NCBI RefSeq assembly: GCF_002078875.1 | Contig: NC_034438.1 | Coordinates: forward strand, 68,531,484 to 68,595,483 | DNA from: Numida meleagris | Taxonomy: Eukaryota > Chordata > Aves > Galliformes > Numididae | Direction: 5' to 3' | Length of the DNA stretch: 64,000 nt | Shown: piece by piece, positions 51,677-62,143 of the stretch | Layout of the letters: each line of letters begins with the position of its first letter | Numbering within the stretch: position 1 is the stretch's first letter | Made by a program: the position numbers and the translations under genes | The notes under the pieces: generated by a model | What the model saw: the letters and a program-made list of their open reading frames with translations, nothing else | The model's database searches: none | Told to the model about the DNA's origin: nothing

Positions 51677-51687
51677 TAAAATCTGTA

Positions 51688-51773
51688 GACGTGGGACGTG
51701 GTTAGTGAGCAAGGTGCTGATGGGGTGATGGTTGGACTTAATAACCTTTCCAACCATAATGATTCTATGATTA
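51688..51773 (+). mobile_element. CR1 3'-tail fragment, plus strand
   Basis: gggacgtggttagtgagcaa, then gatggttggacttaataacc and tttccaaccataatgattct plus atgatt, is the sense 3' UTR and octamer tail of a CR1 subfamily with a short GGTTGGACT block. Confidence 0.85.
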
Positions 51774-52145
51774 AATATACTACTAGCAGTGTTTTTCTGC
51801 TTCCTCTTTTTCCACCTCTGGCACAAGCTGCCCAAATAGCAATGCCAGTACCAAAAGGAGCAGCCCACCACCTTTTGGCACTAATAAAAAAGGAGCCAAA
51901 GAGCAGGATAATGACCTTTGCTCCGTGCCTTGTGGTGTTGTAATGTGTGTAATGCATGTGTCGATGAAAGGAAGCGCTGGTCTCCAGCATCTCATGCCAT
52001 ACGGTTATCCATGGTGGGTAACAGTGTGTTCTCTGCAATATCTTTGAGCATGAGAGAAACAGCATGAAAGAACAACACAAAATGATCAAAGATTCTTGTA
52101 AAGTCTGGAGAACAGCTAGCAATGAGCAATATGCATTTAAGGCAT

Positions 52146-52260
52146 TCAAGGCCAGACTGACTGGGGCCTTGGGCAGTCTAATCTAGAGGGTGGCAACTGG
52201 CCAATGGCAGGGGATTGGAACTGGATGATTCCTTTCAACCTAAGCCACTCTATGATTCTT
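52146..52260 (+). mobile_element. CR1 3'-end fragment, plus strand
   Basis: ttcaaggccagactgactgg, then ggccttgggcagtctaatct, ggcaggggattggaactgga and ctaagccactctatgattct, is the sense CR1 3' end, about 115 bases. Confidence 0.9.
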
Positions 52261-53190
52261 CAAATATCTGCTAAAACTGTTTTCATACAGTAAACACCCT
52301 GTTGTGAGCCTCTGATTTCAAAAGGACTCATTGGATTCTTCGAACAGAATCTGTTTTTAGAAAGCACTGTGCACTCACATAGCAGAAAGTTCTTGTAAGC
52401 TTTCTCAAGCAAGAACCCAAAGCTGTTAGTTACTATGCCCCAGTGGACGTAGCTGTTGAGTTAGCTAAAAAAAAAAAAAAAAGCAGTTGTTGTGGCTTCT
52501 GTCAAGTACTACAAAAAGATCAGCATTAAGAGGATCACCAGTGTTTTCATACCTGGTGGAAATACTATGCTGCATATAGAGGTATATAAAACTTGCCAGT
52601 TAAGTGTAATTTTTCTGAAGGTTTATAAAAAGCAAGATAAAGTACTCCATCTACTCTAAGAAGTGTACTGACAACAAGATAAATGGGAGTCTCTCCCAGA
52701 TACTGCCACCTCATGAACGTACCTCTAAGTGGGAGATAAAGCAGCATGGCTGTATAGGTGCTGAGTTACTGCAGACTTAAAATAGAAACAGTAAAATAAC
52801 AAAAGCTGTTGCTCCACTGGTCGGGATGGCTTGTGAAATAAGAGGAATCCTTCAAGTGAAATTTGAAAAGTAAATGCCTCTTAAACTTTGCATTAGAGAC
52901 CAAAACTCAAGGAGGGTGGCTCACCAAAGGAAACTTTATCAAAAGATAAAGCAGCAGAATACCTTAAGAACTCTCCTGCATCTCATCAACTAAATCCCAG
53001 CTGTGATGACCAGTTCAATGCATTATACATATTCTGCAAATCACAAAGGAAGCTTCTGCAATGAGATACCAAACCACACTGCAGCCTGGAAAGCTTGCCA
53101 TCTCCTTTCAGCTGTAGGTGTTTGGCTTTCTGAGCTGGAACAACAATTCACAACAAGAAGCCAAATGTTTCAGTGTTGCTGGCCACTCAG
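52261..53190. other. Noncoding interval; possible 3' UTR
   Basis: No repeat was recognised apart from an A16 run at 52,467-52,482. If the minus-strand exon at 53,191-53,370 is real, its 3' untranslated region lies here. I did not find a canonical AATAAA polyadenylation signal on the minus strand close to the stop. Confidence 0.4.
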
Positions 53191-53370
53191 TCATGGATCC
53201 ATATAAAAATCGAAGCCGATGAGACTCTCCTTTTGCTCAGGGGGATTATGTACATAACGCACTCTAAAAGCATTTTTAAAAGATTCCATTAGCTCTTTAA
53301 TCGTAAAGGGCTTCAGAAGGGGCACTGTACTTCCTTTTTGCTCCAAGTTCTGGAAAAGGAAGAAAATCCC
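53191..53370 (-). CDS. Candidate last coding exon, unidentified protein
   Basis: On the minus strand a good acceptor (GTGATCTTCCTTTACAG) opens a phase-0 frame of 59 codons ending in TGA at 53,191-53,193. The product starts GIFFLFQNLEQKGSTVPLLK, contains TIKELMESFKNAFRVRYVHN and ends ESLIGFDFYMDP. Four CpGs survive in 180 bases (in ACG, CGT, ATC-GGC and TTC-GAT) while the flanks are CpG-poor, which suggests coding constraint. It joins in frame to the upstream exon at 53,771-53,868. I do not recognise the family. Confidence 0.52.
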   Translation of the reverse strand, partial: GIFFLFQNLEQKGSTVPLLKPFTIKELMESFKNAFRVRYVHNPPEQKESLIGFDFYMDP

Positions 53371-53770
53371 CTGTAAAGGAAGATCACAACTCTGTTAACT
53401 TGGACATTAACTCTAAAAACGTTGTTCCTATAGACACAAAAACAATTATGCATTTACCTTCAATGTATCATACAAGAAGATTACAGTGCCTCTTCAAAAC
53501 AAATGAAATTAAGAAATAATCTTAAAATCACCATTCATTAGCAAGAGATATTAATTGTATCAAAAATACATTTGCTATATATAATTGTCTTGTAAACATT
53601 TCGTCCAACCATCATTCTATCACTCTGATGTTTCTGTAGCAAGCATTCAGACTTTCAGATGTCTTTCCTTTTGTTTTGGGCATTTACAGTAAGCATTTCC
53701 ATATTTACATATAGAATCACTTTGCTATATAAATCTCTCATGAGTTGGGCTCACCATGTTGTTCTCATAC

Positions 53771-53868
53771 TTCTATGCCCTGTTTGTTAGCAGTGTATTT
53801 GGCATCAAGGTTGAATGAAATCATGGGCTGAATCACAATTTGGAGCCCACCATTAAATGTGTCTCTAT
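53771..53868 (-). CDS. Candidate penultimate coding exon, same gene
   Basis: The acceptor is strong (GTTTTCTTTTTGTTTACAG). The 98-base exon enters with two bases of a split codon, reads RDTFNGGLQIVIQPMISFNL then DAKYTANKQGIE, and ends in phase 0 before a moderate donor (GAA|GTATGA). Its phase matches the next exon, separated by a 400-bp intron, giving a 91-residue C-terminal segment. The preceding exon must end one base into a codon. I could not place it with confidence between 53.9 kb and the right edge, so most of the gene probably lies outside the window. Confidence 0.48.
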
Positions 53869-53871
53869 CTG

Positions 53872-54637
53872 TAAACAAAAAGAAAACAACTGTTTAGCAC
53901 CCACATACGCATGTCAGCATATGGTGTAAAGTTTCAAAAAAGTACATTTTACACTAAAGCAAATAAAAACTTCAAGTTTTAAACATTTTGAAAACGTAAT
54001 TTGAAACAATGGAACTTATGTAATCTTGTACAGCTTCTTGTGAAAAGTAATACTGTTCCCAAAAATTAATTTTACTTTTATGACATATTTCTAACACTGA
54101 AAGAGAATTCAATAAGATGTGTTGGAAATCAAAGATTAATTCTCCATATTAATTCTCCTTTTACATTGCCACCACTTCTAGTCCATATTTAATACCTTCC
54201 TAGTTGGGATGCTTTTGCATGTATTCCCTCCGCATTTGAGGAATAATTCCAATGCAGTTAACAAACATTCTGTTGTATTACAAATCAGTCTGGATTTAAG
54301 TGAGACCCTGCTTCATTCTGTGCATGTAGAATGTGGAATGTACAGTGGTGAAGTCCCCTCAACCCAAGACTGAGTGCAGCGATGCAGCATGGCTCTCTTT
54401 GTTGTTAGTGGGATGCATTGAGCATGTTGCCATCCATGCCAGATGTGGCATTCTTTGTCCACAGAATGGGGAAAGGACTCACACAGAAGGTATAACTGCT
54501 GCATGAAAAGGACCTGCGTTTTTTGATAAGACAAAAACTAGAATTTAGAGATGAGCTCATGCTACATGAGAATAAGCACTGGCACATGTCCATGGGCTCA
54601 AATCATGATGTTTTACGAAGTAATACCACTGTGCGTA
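53872..54637. other. Noncoding; likely intronic
   Basis: It would be an intron of the gene ending at 53,191. Minus-strand frames near 53,955 and 54,100 follow good acceptors but lack matching donors in the required phase. The frames at 54,313-54,593 (minus) are unrecognised. Confidence 0.35.
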
Positions 54638-54832
54638 GAATCATAGAATCATAGCATGGATTGGTTTGGAAGGGAGCTTAAGGCCCACTAAGTTCCAGCC
54701 TCCTACCTTGGGCAGGCCTGCCACCCACCAGATCAGCTTAGAACAGGGCCCCACCAACCTGGCCTTGAACACCTCCATGGATGAGGGCGCCCACAGCTTC
54801 TTCAGGCAGCCTTCCCTGGTCATAAGTTCTGC
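54638..54832 (-). mobile_element. CR1 3'-end fragment, minus strand
   Basis: tagaatcatagaatcatagc, then ggtttggaagggagcttaag, accaacctggccttgaacac and ctccatggatgagggcgccc, is the antisense CR1 3' end, about 195 bases. The octamer tail is intact at the left. Confidence 0.92.
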
Positions 54833-57800
54833 ATGTCATAGTAGTTCCCCAAAGGAAATCTTAGGGCTCTTTCTATCCATACCGTTTTCAGTATAGGAGT
54901 CAAACCACTTGCCACAACCCTTCCTTCAGTGAAGAAAAATTTCATAAAATGGTTTTGCATATATCACTAATTCCTGTTGATAAATTCAGACCCAATAAAT
55001 ACACTGTTTGGCTATTTTTGTCTCAGAGCTGAGCACTTCACTATGGTTTTAATCAGCTATGAGGTGTCCCAGTTTTATTAAACAATATTCAGCAACCATG
55101 AATAATGCATTTAGAAACTAAGAATTGGAAATTTTATTTTTATTTTTTGCAGGAGACCAACTAATTCTGGAGGAGAAGCAGTTTGTCTTAAGTACCTGTG
55201 AAAAGACTGGTGAACTAAAAGTAATGCTCATTTACTGAACATCTAGTTCCTGAGGGTTTCCCGTCCTTAAGTACTCACACTTTCTTTAGTTGTCTAGAAG
55301 CAGGCCCATTCCAAGTGTAAACTCTCAGAAAATAAAAGCTGTGGTGTCTCCCTGTCCAGCTGTTTATATGATATACGATGAGCTTAGAGGGGTGTTAGGA
55401 GCCTCCATTTGTTTGAGGCTTGCAAGTTGGAGGTATAAAGACTGAGGAAAGCACTGAGCACTGTTCCTAAAATCATACAAAATCTAGCTGAAAAGAAGCT
55501 AGCTTATCATTTTCTTAAGATACTGTTTTCTGGATGTTCTACACTGCTACTTTACTTCAATTTCTGTAAAACATACAGTGTCAAAAGAATTAAGAGAATG
55601 TAATTTACCAGTGCGAAATAGGAGTACCTCACAGGTAAACCCAACACTCATTTTCAAAATTAGTATTTTCTCTCAGAGGCCAGCCACAGAACACTCATAT
55701 GTTTCTAAAGGACAGACTTTTGCTATCGCTGCTGTCCAAAAGCTGCTCTGAATAATAGAATATTTTACCAAACACCCAATGTTTCTCATACATGTACATA
55801 GTATACTTTATACAAACAGCGTACTGTTTCATACTTGCAAAGCATGAAGAATAACTTTACGGACAGACAAGGAATAAACTATGAAGTCCCAGAGTGTTGA
55901 TGGAGATGGGTAATTCTGTAGGTTGACACTGTGAGCCCAGTAGTATGCACCATTACTTCTAGCATTTATTTGACACCTTCTGTTGACCTTTACCTTGATA
56001 CCTCTTTAACTAACCTATCAGCACCTTTGACTAAAATGTACATATGCCATGTGAAGAATATGAACTACATGTAAGAAAGTACGTTGTGAACATAAACTAA
56101 TAAAACATGCCTGAAGAACTACAGACAAGTCTCAAGTATGATGGCAGCTGGTAAGTACCTGAGCACAGATTTTAACATATGGTAGAAACAAAGACTTATC
56201 ACAAGGTTTTACATGTGCTTTAATAAAATGAATAAGCACAATTTATTCTCAGTGATACTTGGAACTAACTTAAATTCAACTGAATATCTGGTTTTTTTTT
56301 TACAGTATTTCACCAAGTACTATTGGAGCTGCTAACTTTGAGAACGTAATGCATTCAGAATGCTTTCCCTAAGGTGGAGTCATTTCTGTTGGCATCAAGA
56401 TTCTTCACACAGGGGACAGAAATATTAAAAAAAAAATCCATGTGTTACAAAATAATCCCATGTACAGCAACAGCAGAGAGCAGAAAGCCAAATGCTTATA
56501 TCACTGGGTAATCAAAGTCACAATCTGGTGTCTTCTCCATATGTTTTGGGTCGGTAGGAACAAAAGCACTGCTCTTCCCAAGCAGCAGGACTCCTATGCT
56601 GGTATATTAAATAGTCCTTGGGGCCATTCTGTGGCCTGGATGACAACGAAAATGGCTTGGCCTCACTGTCAAACTCTCAGAGCTTCCAAACAAGAGTGGC
56701 TACATCCATATGCTGAGTGGTCCCAAAGGTCATTTGGGAGATTGTTGGTTGAGGCAGACCATACCAAGCCATTTCCCATGAAGGGTATAGATGATCATGT
56801 TTCAGAGCCTGTATGCTCACGCTTAATTCAGTACTTCATATGCATTCCTTCAGCTTCTGTTTATCTTACAAGATGGAATGGATGAAGTTCTTAAAACCCT
56901 CAGTTAAATTTGTCATGTGACACTGTTGTCTGAGCGTAAGGTACCAGATGGTGATAAAGACAAAATAGGCTTTGTTGCAGTTCCGTAATTGAAAGCCAGA
57001 TGGTGTTACTAAGGCTGATAAAGGGAAAACAATAATATATCCCTGCCCTACTCTGCTTCAGATTTCCAGCTATTGCTGTGGAGCCGAAAATCCATCTGTT
57101 CAGATATTACTCACTGTATCATGCAGCTTTTTGGACACGAGTTTCTGAAAAAGCAACAGGTGCAAGCACTTGCAAACTTTTATAAGTTTCAAAGTACGTT
57201 AGAACAATATTAAAACTGCATTTTTAAATTCATTTCTGACAGAAGATGAAAATAGTTAAACTCTGCATCCCTAGTACTATTGTATTTTATGTAGGGAAAC
57301 AAATCTTCAGCATTAACTAATTTAGCTGAACTAATGTAATAGAGAACTTGTCCCGTAGGACAAATACCGCTTCACAATTGCTGTAGTGAAATCTGAACTT
57401 TTATCTATAAGTAGGTCTAGAAAACTGGCTAGTCTGCTGTTTCAAATTTGTCAAATCTTTATTCAAAAAATTAGCTGAGTTTACTGGTTTGGTCTCTTTT
57501 GCATAAGAAAGTTTTGCTCATCAGTGTGAGAATATCAAAGTAATACAGCGGTTTCAGACATTAAACAAAAGTTGTAGCTGGCAGGGAATCAGAGATGCAG
57601 AAGAAACAAAAACGTGTTGTTCTCTTAGCAGAAAATATTTTGCTTAATATTTAGGATGATGTTAATTTCCATAAAAAATATTTGCAACTCAGGGACATAT
57701 AAATAATTAAGTATCTACTTTCATGAACTGATTAGCGTTGTTCTTATTCACAAAAGGGGTATCAAAATTGCATGTGCTTATCTATGGAACTAGCTATTAA

Positions 57801-58392
57801 AAAATTATTATGGATGCCCTAAAAACTGTACTCTGTGATAGCTGACTTGTTGCAATGTTCAGATCAACAATGAAATTCACCATCACTGAGTGTTTCAGGC
57901 CCATGCAGTGTTGTAAGACAGCAGCTAGCTGCTGGGGCACGTCATGCTGCCCTTGCACGGGGTATGTGCTAGATCTTGCCTTGATGTGTGACATCAGCTT
58001 TGGTGTGGTACCAAGTGGGGAAGCTGCTTGGATTATGCTGACTGGGCACTTCAGTGTGTTTTGCAGGACCCTAAGCACAGACACAAAAAAAGGTTCTTCA
58101 ATAATTTCATTTGCTAATGTAGATGTACCCAGCTTGCAAAAATTTCTATTTTAAAAAAAATTAAATGTTTCAAGAAAAGGTAAGGAAAAGGAGTTCTGTT
58201 GCTATATGTTTACGTCTACTCTCCATTGAACTAGTTTGTACATATTTAAATGTTTGGATTTTTTGTTTTGTGGCCCAGATTTGAAAGAAAATACCATGCA
58301 ATACATGCATGATGTGAGTAGAATTGTAGTTAGCTGAAGAAGCTTGTCTTGGTCAAAATTTAGGAATGTATCTGACATTTTCTGTACTAACA
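54833..58392. other. Noncoding interval with weak splice-like signals
   Basis: No repeat family was recognised. Several acceptors with open frames occur on both strands. At 55,156 on the plus strand a frame reads DQLILEEKQFVLSTCEKTG. At 57,062-57,159 a plus-strand frame contains HCIMQLFGHEFLKKQQ. At 57,008 on the minus strand two frames stay open for over 35 codons. They contradict each other in strand and phase, so I do not call exons. The 147-codon plus-strand frame at 56,442-56,885 matches no family I know. Confidence 0.35.
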
Positions 58393-58550
58393 GGGCGGTA
58401 AGGCCCTGGCACAGGCTGCCCAGGGAAGCTGTGGGTGCCCCATACCTGGAGGTAGTTGAGGCCTGATCTTGTGGGGGGCAACCAGCCCATGGCAGGGGGC
58501 TGGAATTGGGTGGGCTTTAAGGTCCCTCCCAACCCAAGCCCTTCTTGAGG
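58393..58550 (+). mobile_element. CR1 3'-end fragment, plus strand
   Basis: ggcacaggctgcccagggaa, then gcccatggcagggggctgga, attgggtgggctttaaggtc and cctcccaacccaagcccttc, is the sense CR1 3' end. The octamer tail is missing. Confidence 0.88.
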
Positions 58551-59699
58551 GACATCCGAAGTCTTCTGTCTCACCTGAAAACTCCTGAAAAGAGAGAGGA
58601 TTTCATTTGTAGGAATCTCCCTTCTGTCTTCACCAGATCACCCCCTGCTGTCTTTTGAAGTGATCAGAAGTCAAAGTCACCTAGCCTGTTGGCAGACCTA
58701 CACATACTGACCTTCATCAATTCATTACTTTGTTTTCTTCCAGGTGTTTTTTTGTTTGTTTCTGTGTTTTTCCCTGAAAAAGCTAAATACAGGCTAGCTC
58801 AAATTCTTTCTGAAAGGCAGAGGAGGAGCTGGAATGGGAATACTGTGGTGATTGCCATTGAAATCTCATTCCGAAGTAGTGGGAGACTTGCACAGAATCT
58901 CTTAAGTCATAGTAAGAGTTGCTCAGTGACTTTGTGGCAGAGAAGTCATGAGCATTTGAGAATAAATTATATTCCACGTACGCAGCTGTTGCTTAATATC
59001 TGTGTATCTATTCAGATGGACAAAGAAACTTGAAGGGATACTTCACATGGGCATATTTTAAGAGCAGTATGGATATAGTGAAAGATAACATACCATGATT
59101 TCTTATGAGTATTGCATAGAATAATTGTCCAAGCACTTTCAGTTGCACCTTGTAGATGTACACAACATTTTCTAAACTAATACTACTTTAAAAATGATTT
59201 AATAAGAACTGTGTATATCACATGTATTGTCAAGTTCATTCATCATTATTGGATTTATTGGGACAATGGCAATAAACAGGAAAAAGAAAAAAGCACTGAA
59301 GGTACAATCAGGTAACTTCTCTATTCTGCAGTGTGTTTTAGCCATGTGAAATTCATGACGACATATGAGTGAATCATTTGTTTATAGGTGTCCTTTCAGT
59401 CAGTCTCTCACTCGCTGTATGTGGTATTTGTAGAAGCCTTTGTATTTTCTGAAAAAAGATACTGCCTTGCAGTCCATCAGTGTTTTCACTAAGTACTAAG
59501 CACTAGTCCTTCGAGATACACTATTTAAAAAAAAAAAAATCAAGTAGAATATTTAAAGCTTGAAACTTGCAACTATACTTGGCATTACCGAAAGGTAACA
59601 CCTGCATGGGTAGATATGTGTTATGTATCTTATTACATACCATAGCCTAGAATTCATACAAATTTCTTTCTTAAAATCTCATACTGACTATGACTGGTA
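58551..59699. other. Noncoding interval
   Basis: AT-rich; nothing recognised. An open frame at 58,689-59,033 (plus) follows a T-rich stretch but has no family match. Confidence 0.45.
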
Positions 59700-59992
59700 A
59701 CACTGCCAGCAAGGTGGAGGTAGATAGTGCCGTCTGCTGGAGCAACATATATCATGCCAGATCTGACAGCCCAAGGGAAGTGAGGCCACTGCAACTTCAT
59801 GTCCCTAGGTCCGACCAGCAGGATGTCTGAAGGTGTTCTTCGTAGCTACCTGCAAAGAGATTACATATGGACAGCACACGTATATATGACCTGCCACACA
59901 GATTACAGACAGACACTCAGAGCACTCACTCAAGCACAGTGCCAATGTCTTGATCCTGTTCCCTCCTCTGGCTGACCAGGATAGAGGTCCAT
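59700..59992. other. Repeat-like sequence left of the mariner insertion
   Basis: It is richer in G and C than its surroundings and contains a CTCF-like motif (TGCCGTCTGCTGG at 59,728-59,740, reverse orientation, 12 of 13). Together with 61,247-61,510 it seems to be one sequence split by the Galluhop copy. An old LTR is possible, but no termini or target duplication were found. Confidence 0.28.
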
Positions 59993-61244
59993 CAAGTTGC
60001 TCTGAAAGTAATGCTTCCTATTTATTTCCATGAAAACTACAAGAGATACAAAGAACACAAGAGCACTACTTGATAGACCAAATTGTCAGCTACAAAACAC
60101 TATTTTTCAACATAGTCACCACCAGTGCATTTTTGCCAGCAATGAACAAAAGCGTGCATGCTGCACTTGTAACGTTCTGCACCAGCAGAGGTGACCCACT
60201 GTTTCATGGCTGCTATGATGCTGTTATTGCTAGGAAAATGTTGCCCATGCAGTCCATCTTTCATTGCCTCAAACAGATGAAAGTCAGAAGATGCCAAATC
60301 CTGCATATATGATGTGTGTGGTAGGACATTTCAGCCCAGATTGGCAATGTGCTCCACGGTCTTCAAACTGGTATGGTGTCTGGCGTTATTGTATTGCAAG
60401 AGAAAGGTTGCCTCCGGAAGTTCAACCCTTTGTCTTAGTCAGCAGTCAGAGTTGATGGCTTGTTCTAGGAAATCCAGAAGGATCACCCCCCTTTCGTATC
60501 CCAAAAGACAGTGCACATCACTTTACCCACTGAGGGTTGCATCCTGACTTTCTTCTTTGATGGGAAATTCACCACTCCAATGACTGTGGTTTTGACTCCA
60601 GCTCGTAGTTGTGACACCACATCTTGTCACTTGTAATGACGCAATCCAGGATACTGCCACCTTCAGCCTCATACTGGTTCGGTACATCCTGACAAATCTG
60701 CATATAGTGTTCTTTCTGTTCCTGTGTGAGCATTTGTGGGACCCACCTGGCACAAACTTTGTGATAGTCAAACACTGACCCCATCATTTCTAACTCACTG
60801 AAGCTGATATTCAGCTCTGCACACAGTTCCCTGGTTGTCATCTGCTGATACACAGATGAGCTGATCAAGACGCTCTCAATTTTGTGGTGCAACAGTTGTG
60901 AGTGATCATCTGTACCATGGCTTGTCTTTCAGTCACTGTTGTCACTCCTGAAACACACCACCCCCCACGTCACTGTGCTCACATCCACTGATTGCTCTCC
61001 ATTAATGTTCAGCAAGCGTCAGTGAACGTCAATAGGTGCCATTTTTTCTGCATGGAGGAATTAAATGACATACCTTTGCTTCATCCACATTTCTGTGTCA
61101 GACACCATATTGTCAAACTGCAACAAAACAGTATGGAATGTTGGTGGGAAAGTTCGAACTCTACTGTCATATCACCAACACCTGCCTCTGATGTTGTGGG
61201 CCAACATAGTAAAATAGGATGCATTACTTTTGGAGCAGCCCTTG
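59993..61244 (-). mobile_element. Mariner transposon, Galluhop-like, 1.25 kb
   Basis: The imperfect terminal inverted repeats are caagttgctctgaaagtaat at the left and, reverse-complemented, caagggctgctccaaaagta at the right; both continue into a shared GC..TCCTATTT block. The right end is followed by TA, the mariner target. On the left the expected TA appears changed (CAT). Length and termini fit Galluhop, the mariner family known from chicken and related birds. The element is full length but its transposase is disabled. Confidence 0.9.
60100..60892 (-). pseudogene. Broken mariner transposase
   Basis: The minus-strand pieces are in order but in shifting frames. At 60,892-60,569 the N-terminal to middle part includes VCARWVPQMLTQEQKEHYMQ and ITSDKMW, where the first catalytic Asp (60,626-60,628) is kept. 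At about 60,490-60,525 lies the VFWDTKG motif. At 60,375-60,395 the normally conserved HDNAR motif reads YNNAR, so the second catalytic Asp is Asn (60,388-60,390). At 60,306-60,100 the stretch ASSDFHLFEAMKDGLHGQHF keeps the third Asp (60,283-60,285), with 34 residues between the last two positions as expected for DD34D mariners. Frameshifts, stops and the Asp-to-Asn change make it nonfunctional. Confidence 0.88.
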
Positions 61245-61246
61245 TA

Positions 61247-62040
61247 TGTATGGTTACAGTTATGTGGATCCCCTCAGCAACTGGCCTCAGGTGTTCAGTT
61301 TGCTCAATAGCAGCCCTCAGTCCCAGTCTCCAGGTGCTGGCACCTAGACACAGGAGCCCCAAGACTACCTCCCTTTTCCAGCTGCTGGTGCAGATCATGC
61401 ATGGCCAGAGACGTTCAGGGCTCCCCTGGTGTCACAGCTTACACCCCTGTACTCTCAAACACAGATCTGCCAAACAAACCCACTCACCACTTTGCTTCTC
61501 TTGAGTGTTGGAGGTTAAAGGACACATCTATTTTAGGAGCATGGTGTTGAGAAGGAGTAGCTGTTTGGAACTACTGAGATATCTGAAAATCTGGAATAAC
61601 TTGAGGGGAAATGGCTGAGAACGCAAGAATCAGAGCTGAATACACAGATGATTGATTAATTGGGGAAGCATGCAAAAACAAACATAGGATAAAAATGTTC
61701 TCTCTACCATGCCATATGCATTTATTATAATTACATCTTAATGTTAAGATGTTAAGCACTAAGGCATCTCTGCTGTATGTTTTGTGTATGAACCTAAGAA
61801 AGATTTATGAAGTGTTTAATTTAATGCATGACTGCTTACACAGAACAAGGGGTTTTTCAGTAAATTGTTATTTTTTTCCATGAAGAAAAGATTTCAGTAA
61901 TTTAAAATACTGACAGAAAGGGACTTAGAACCATTTAACACAGCATAGGCAGCTGAAAATTCTCTGAGATATGTTGTTCTTACGCATGGGGCAAACTTTG
62001 AGCTAGTTTATTAAGCTGTAGCAGAACCAAGGGTAGACGT
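61247..62040. other. Continuation of split repeat-like sequence, then unique DNA
   Basis: Bases 61,247-61,510 are GC-richer and appear to continue the sequence at 59,700-59,992 across the transposon. The minus-strand frame at 61,081-61,398 crosses the transposon boundary and is not a gene. Beyond about 61,520 the DNA is AT-rich and unremarkable. Confidence 0.3.
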
Positions 62041-62143
62041 AGTACTTAGGGACATGGTTTAGTGGATGATAGTGGTGGTGGGTGAATGGTTGGACTAGGT
62101 GATCTTAGAGGTCTTTTCCAACATTCATTATTCCATGATTCTA
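62041..62143 (+). mobile_element. CR1 3'-tail fragment, plus strand
   Basis: acttagggacatggtttagt, then gtgaatggttggactaggtg, atcttagaggtcttttccaa and ttccatgattctac, is the sense 3' end of the same CR1 subfamily type as at 51,688. Confidence 0.92.

Noticed and set aside
54027..54150. Minus-strand frame LEICHKSKINFWEQYYFSQE after a good acceptor
   Set aside because: No donor of the phase needed to join the exon at 53,868, and its amino-acid mix matches AT-rich noise.
56442..56885. 147-codon plus-strand open frame
   Set aside because: The longest frame outside the CpG island, CR1 and mariner regions, but it has no family resemblance and no supporting splice signals.
57008..57159. Open frames on both strands after good acceptors (plus 57,062; minus 57,008)
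   Set aside because: The two strands contradict each other, and no consistent chain with other exons could be built.
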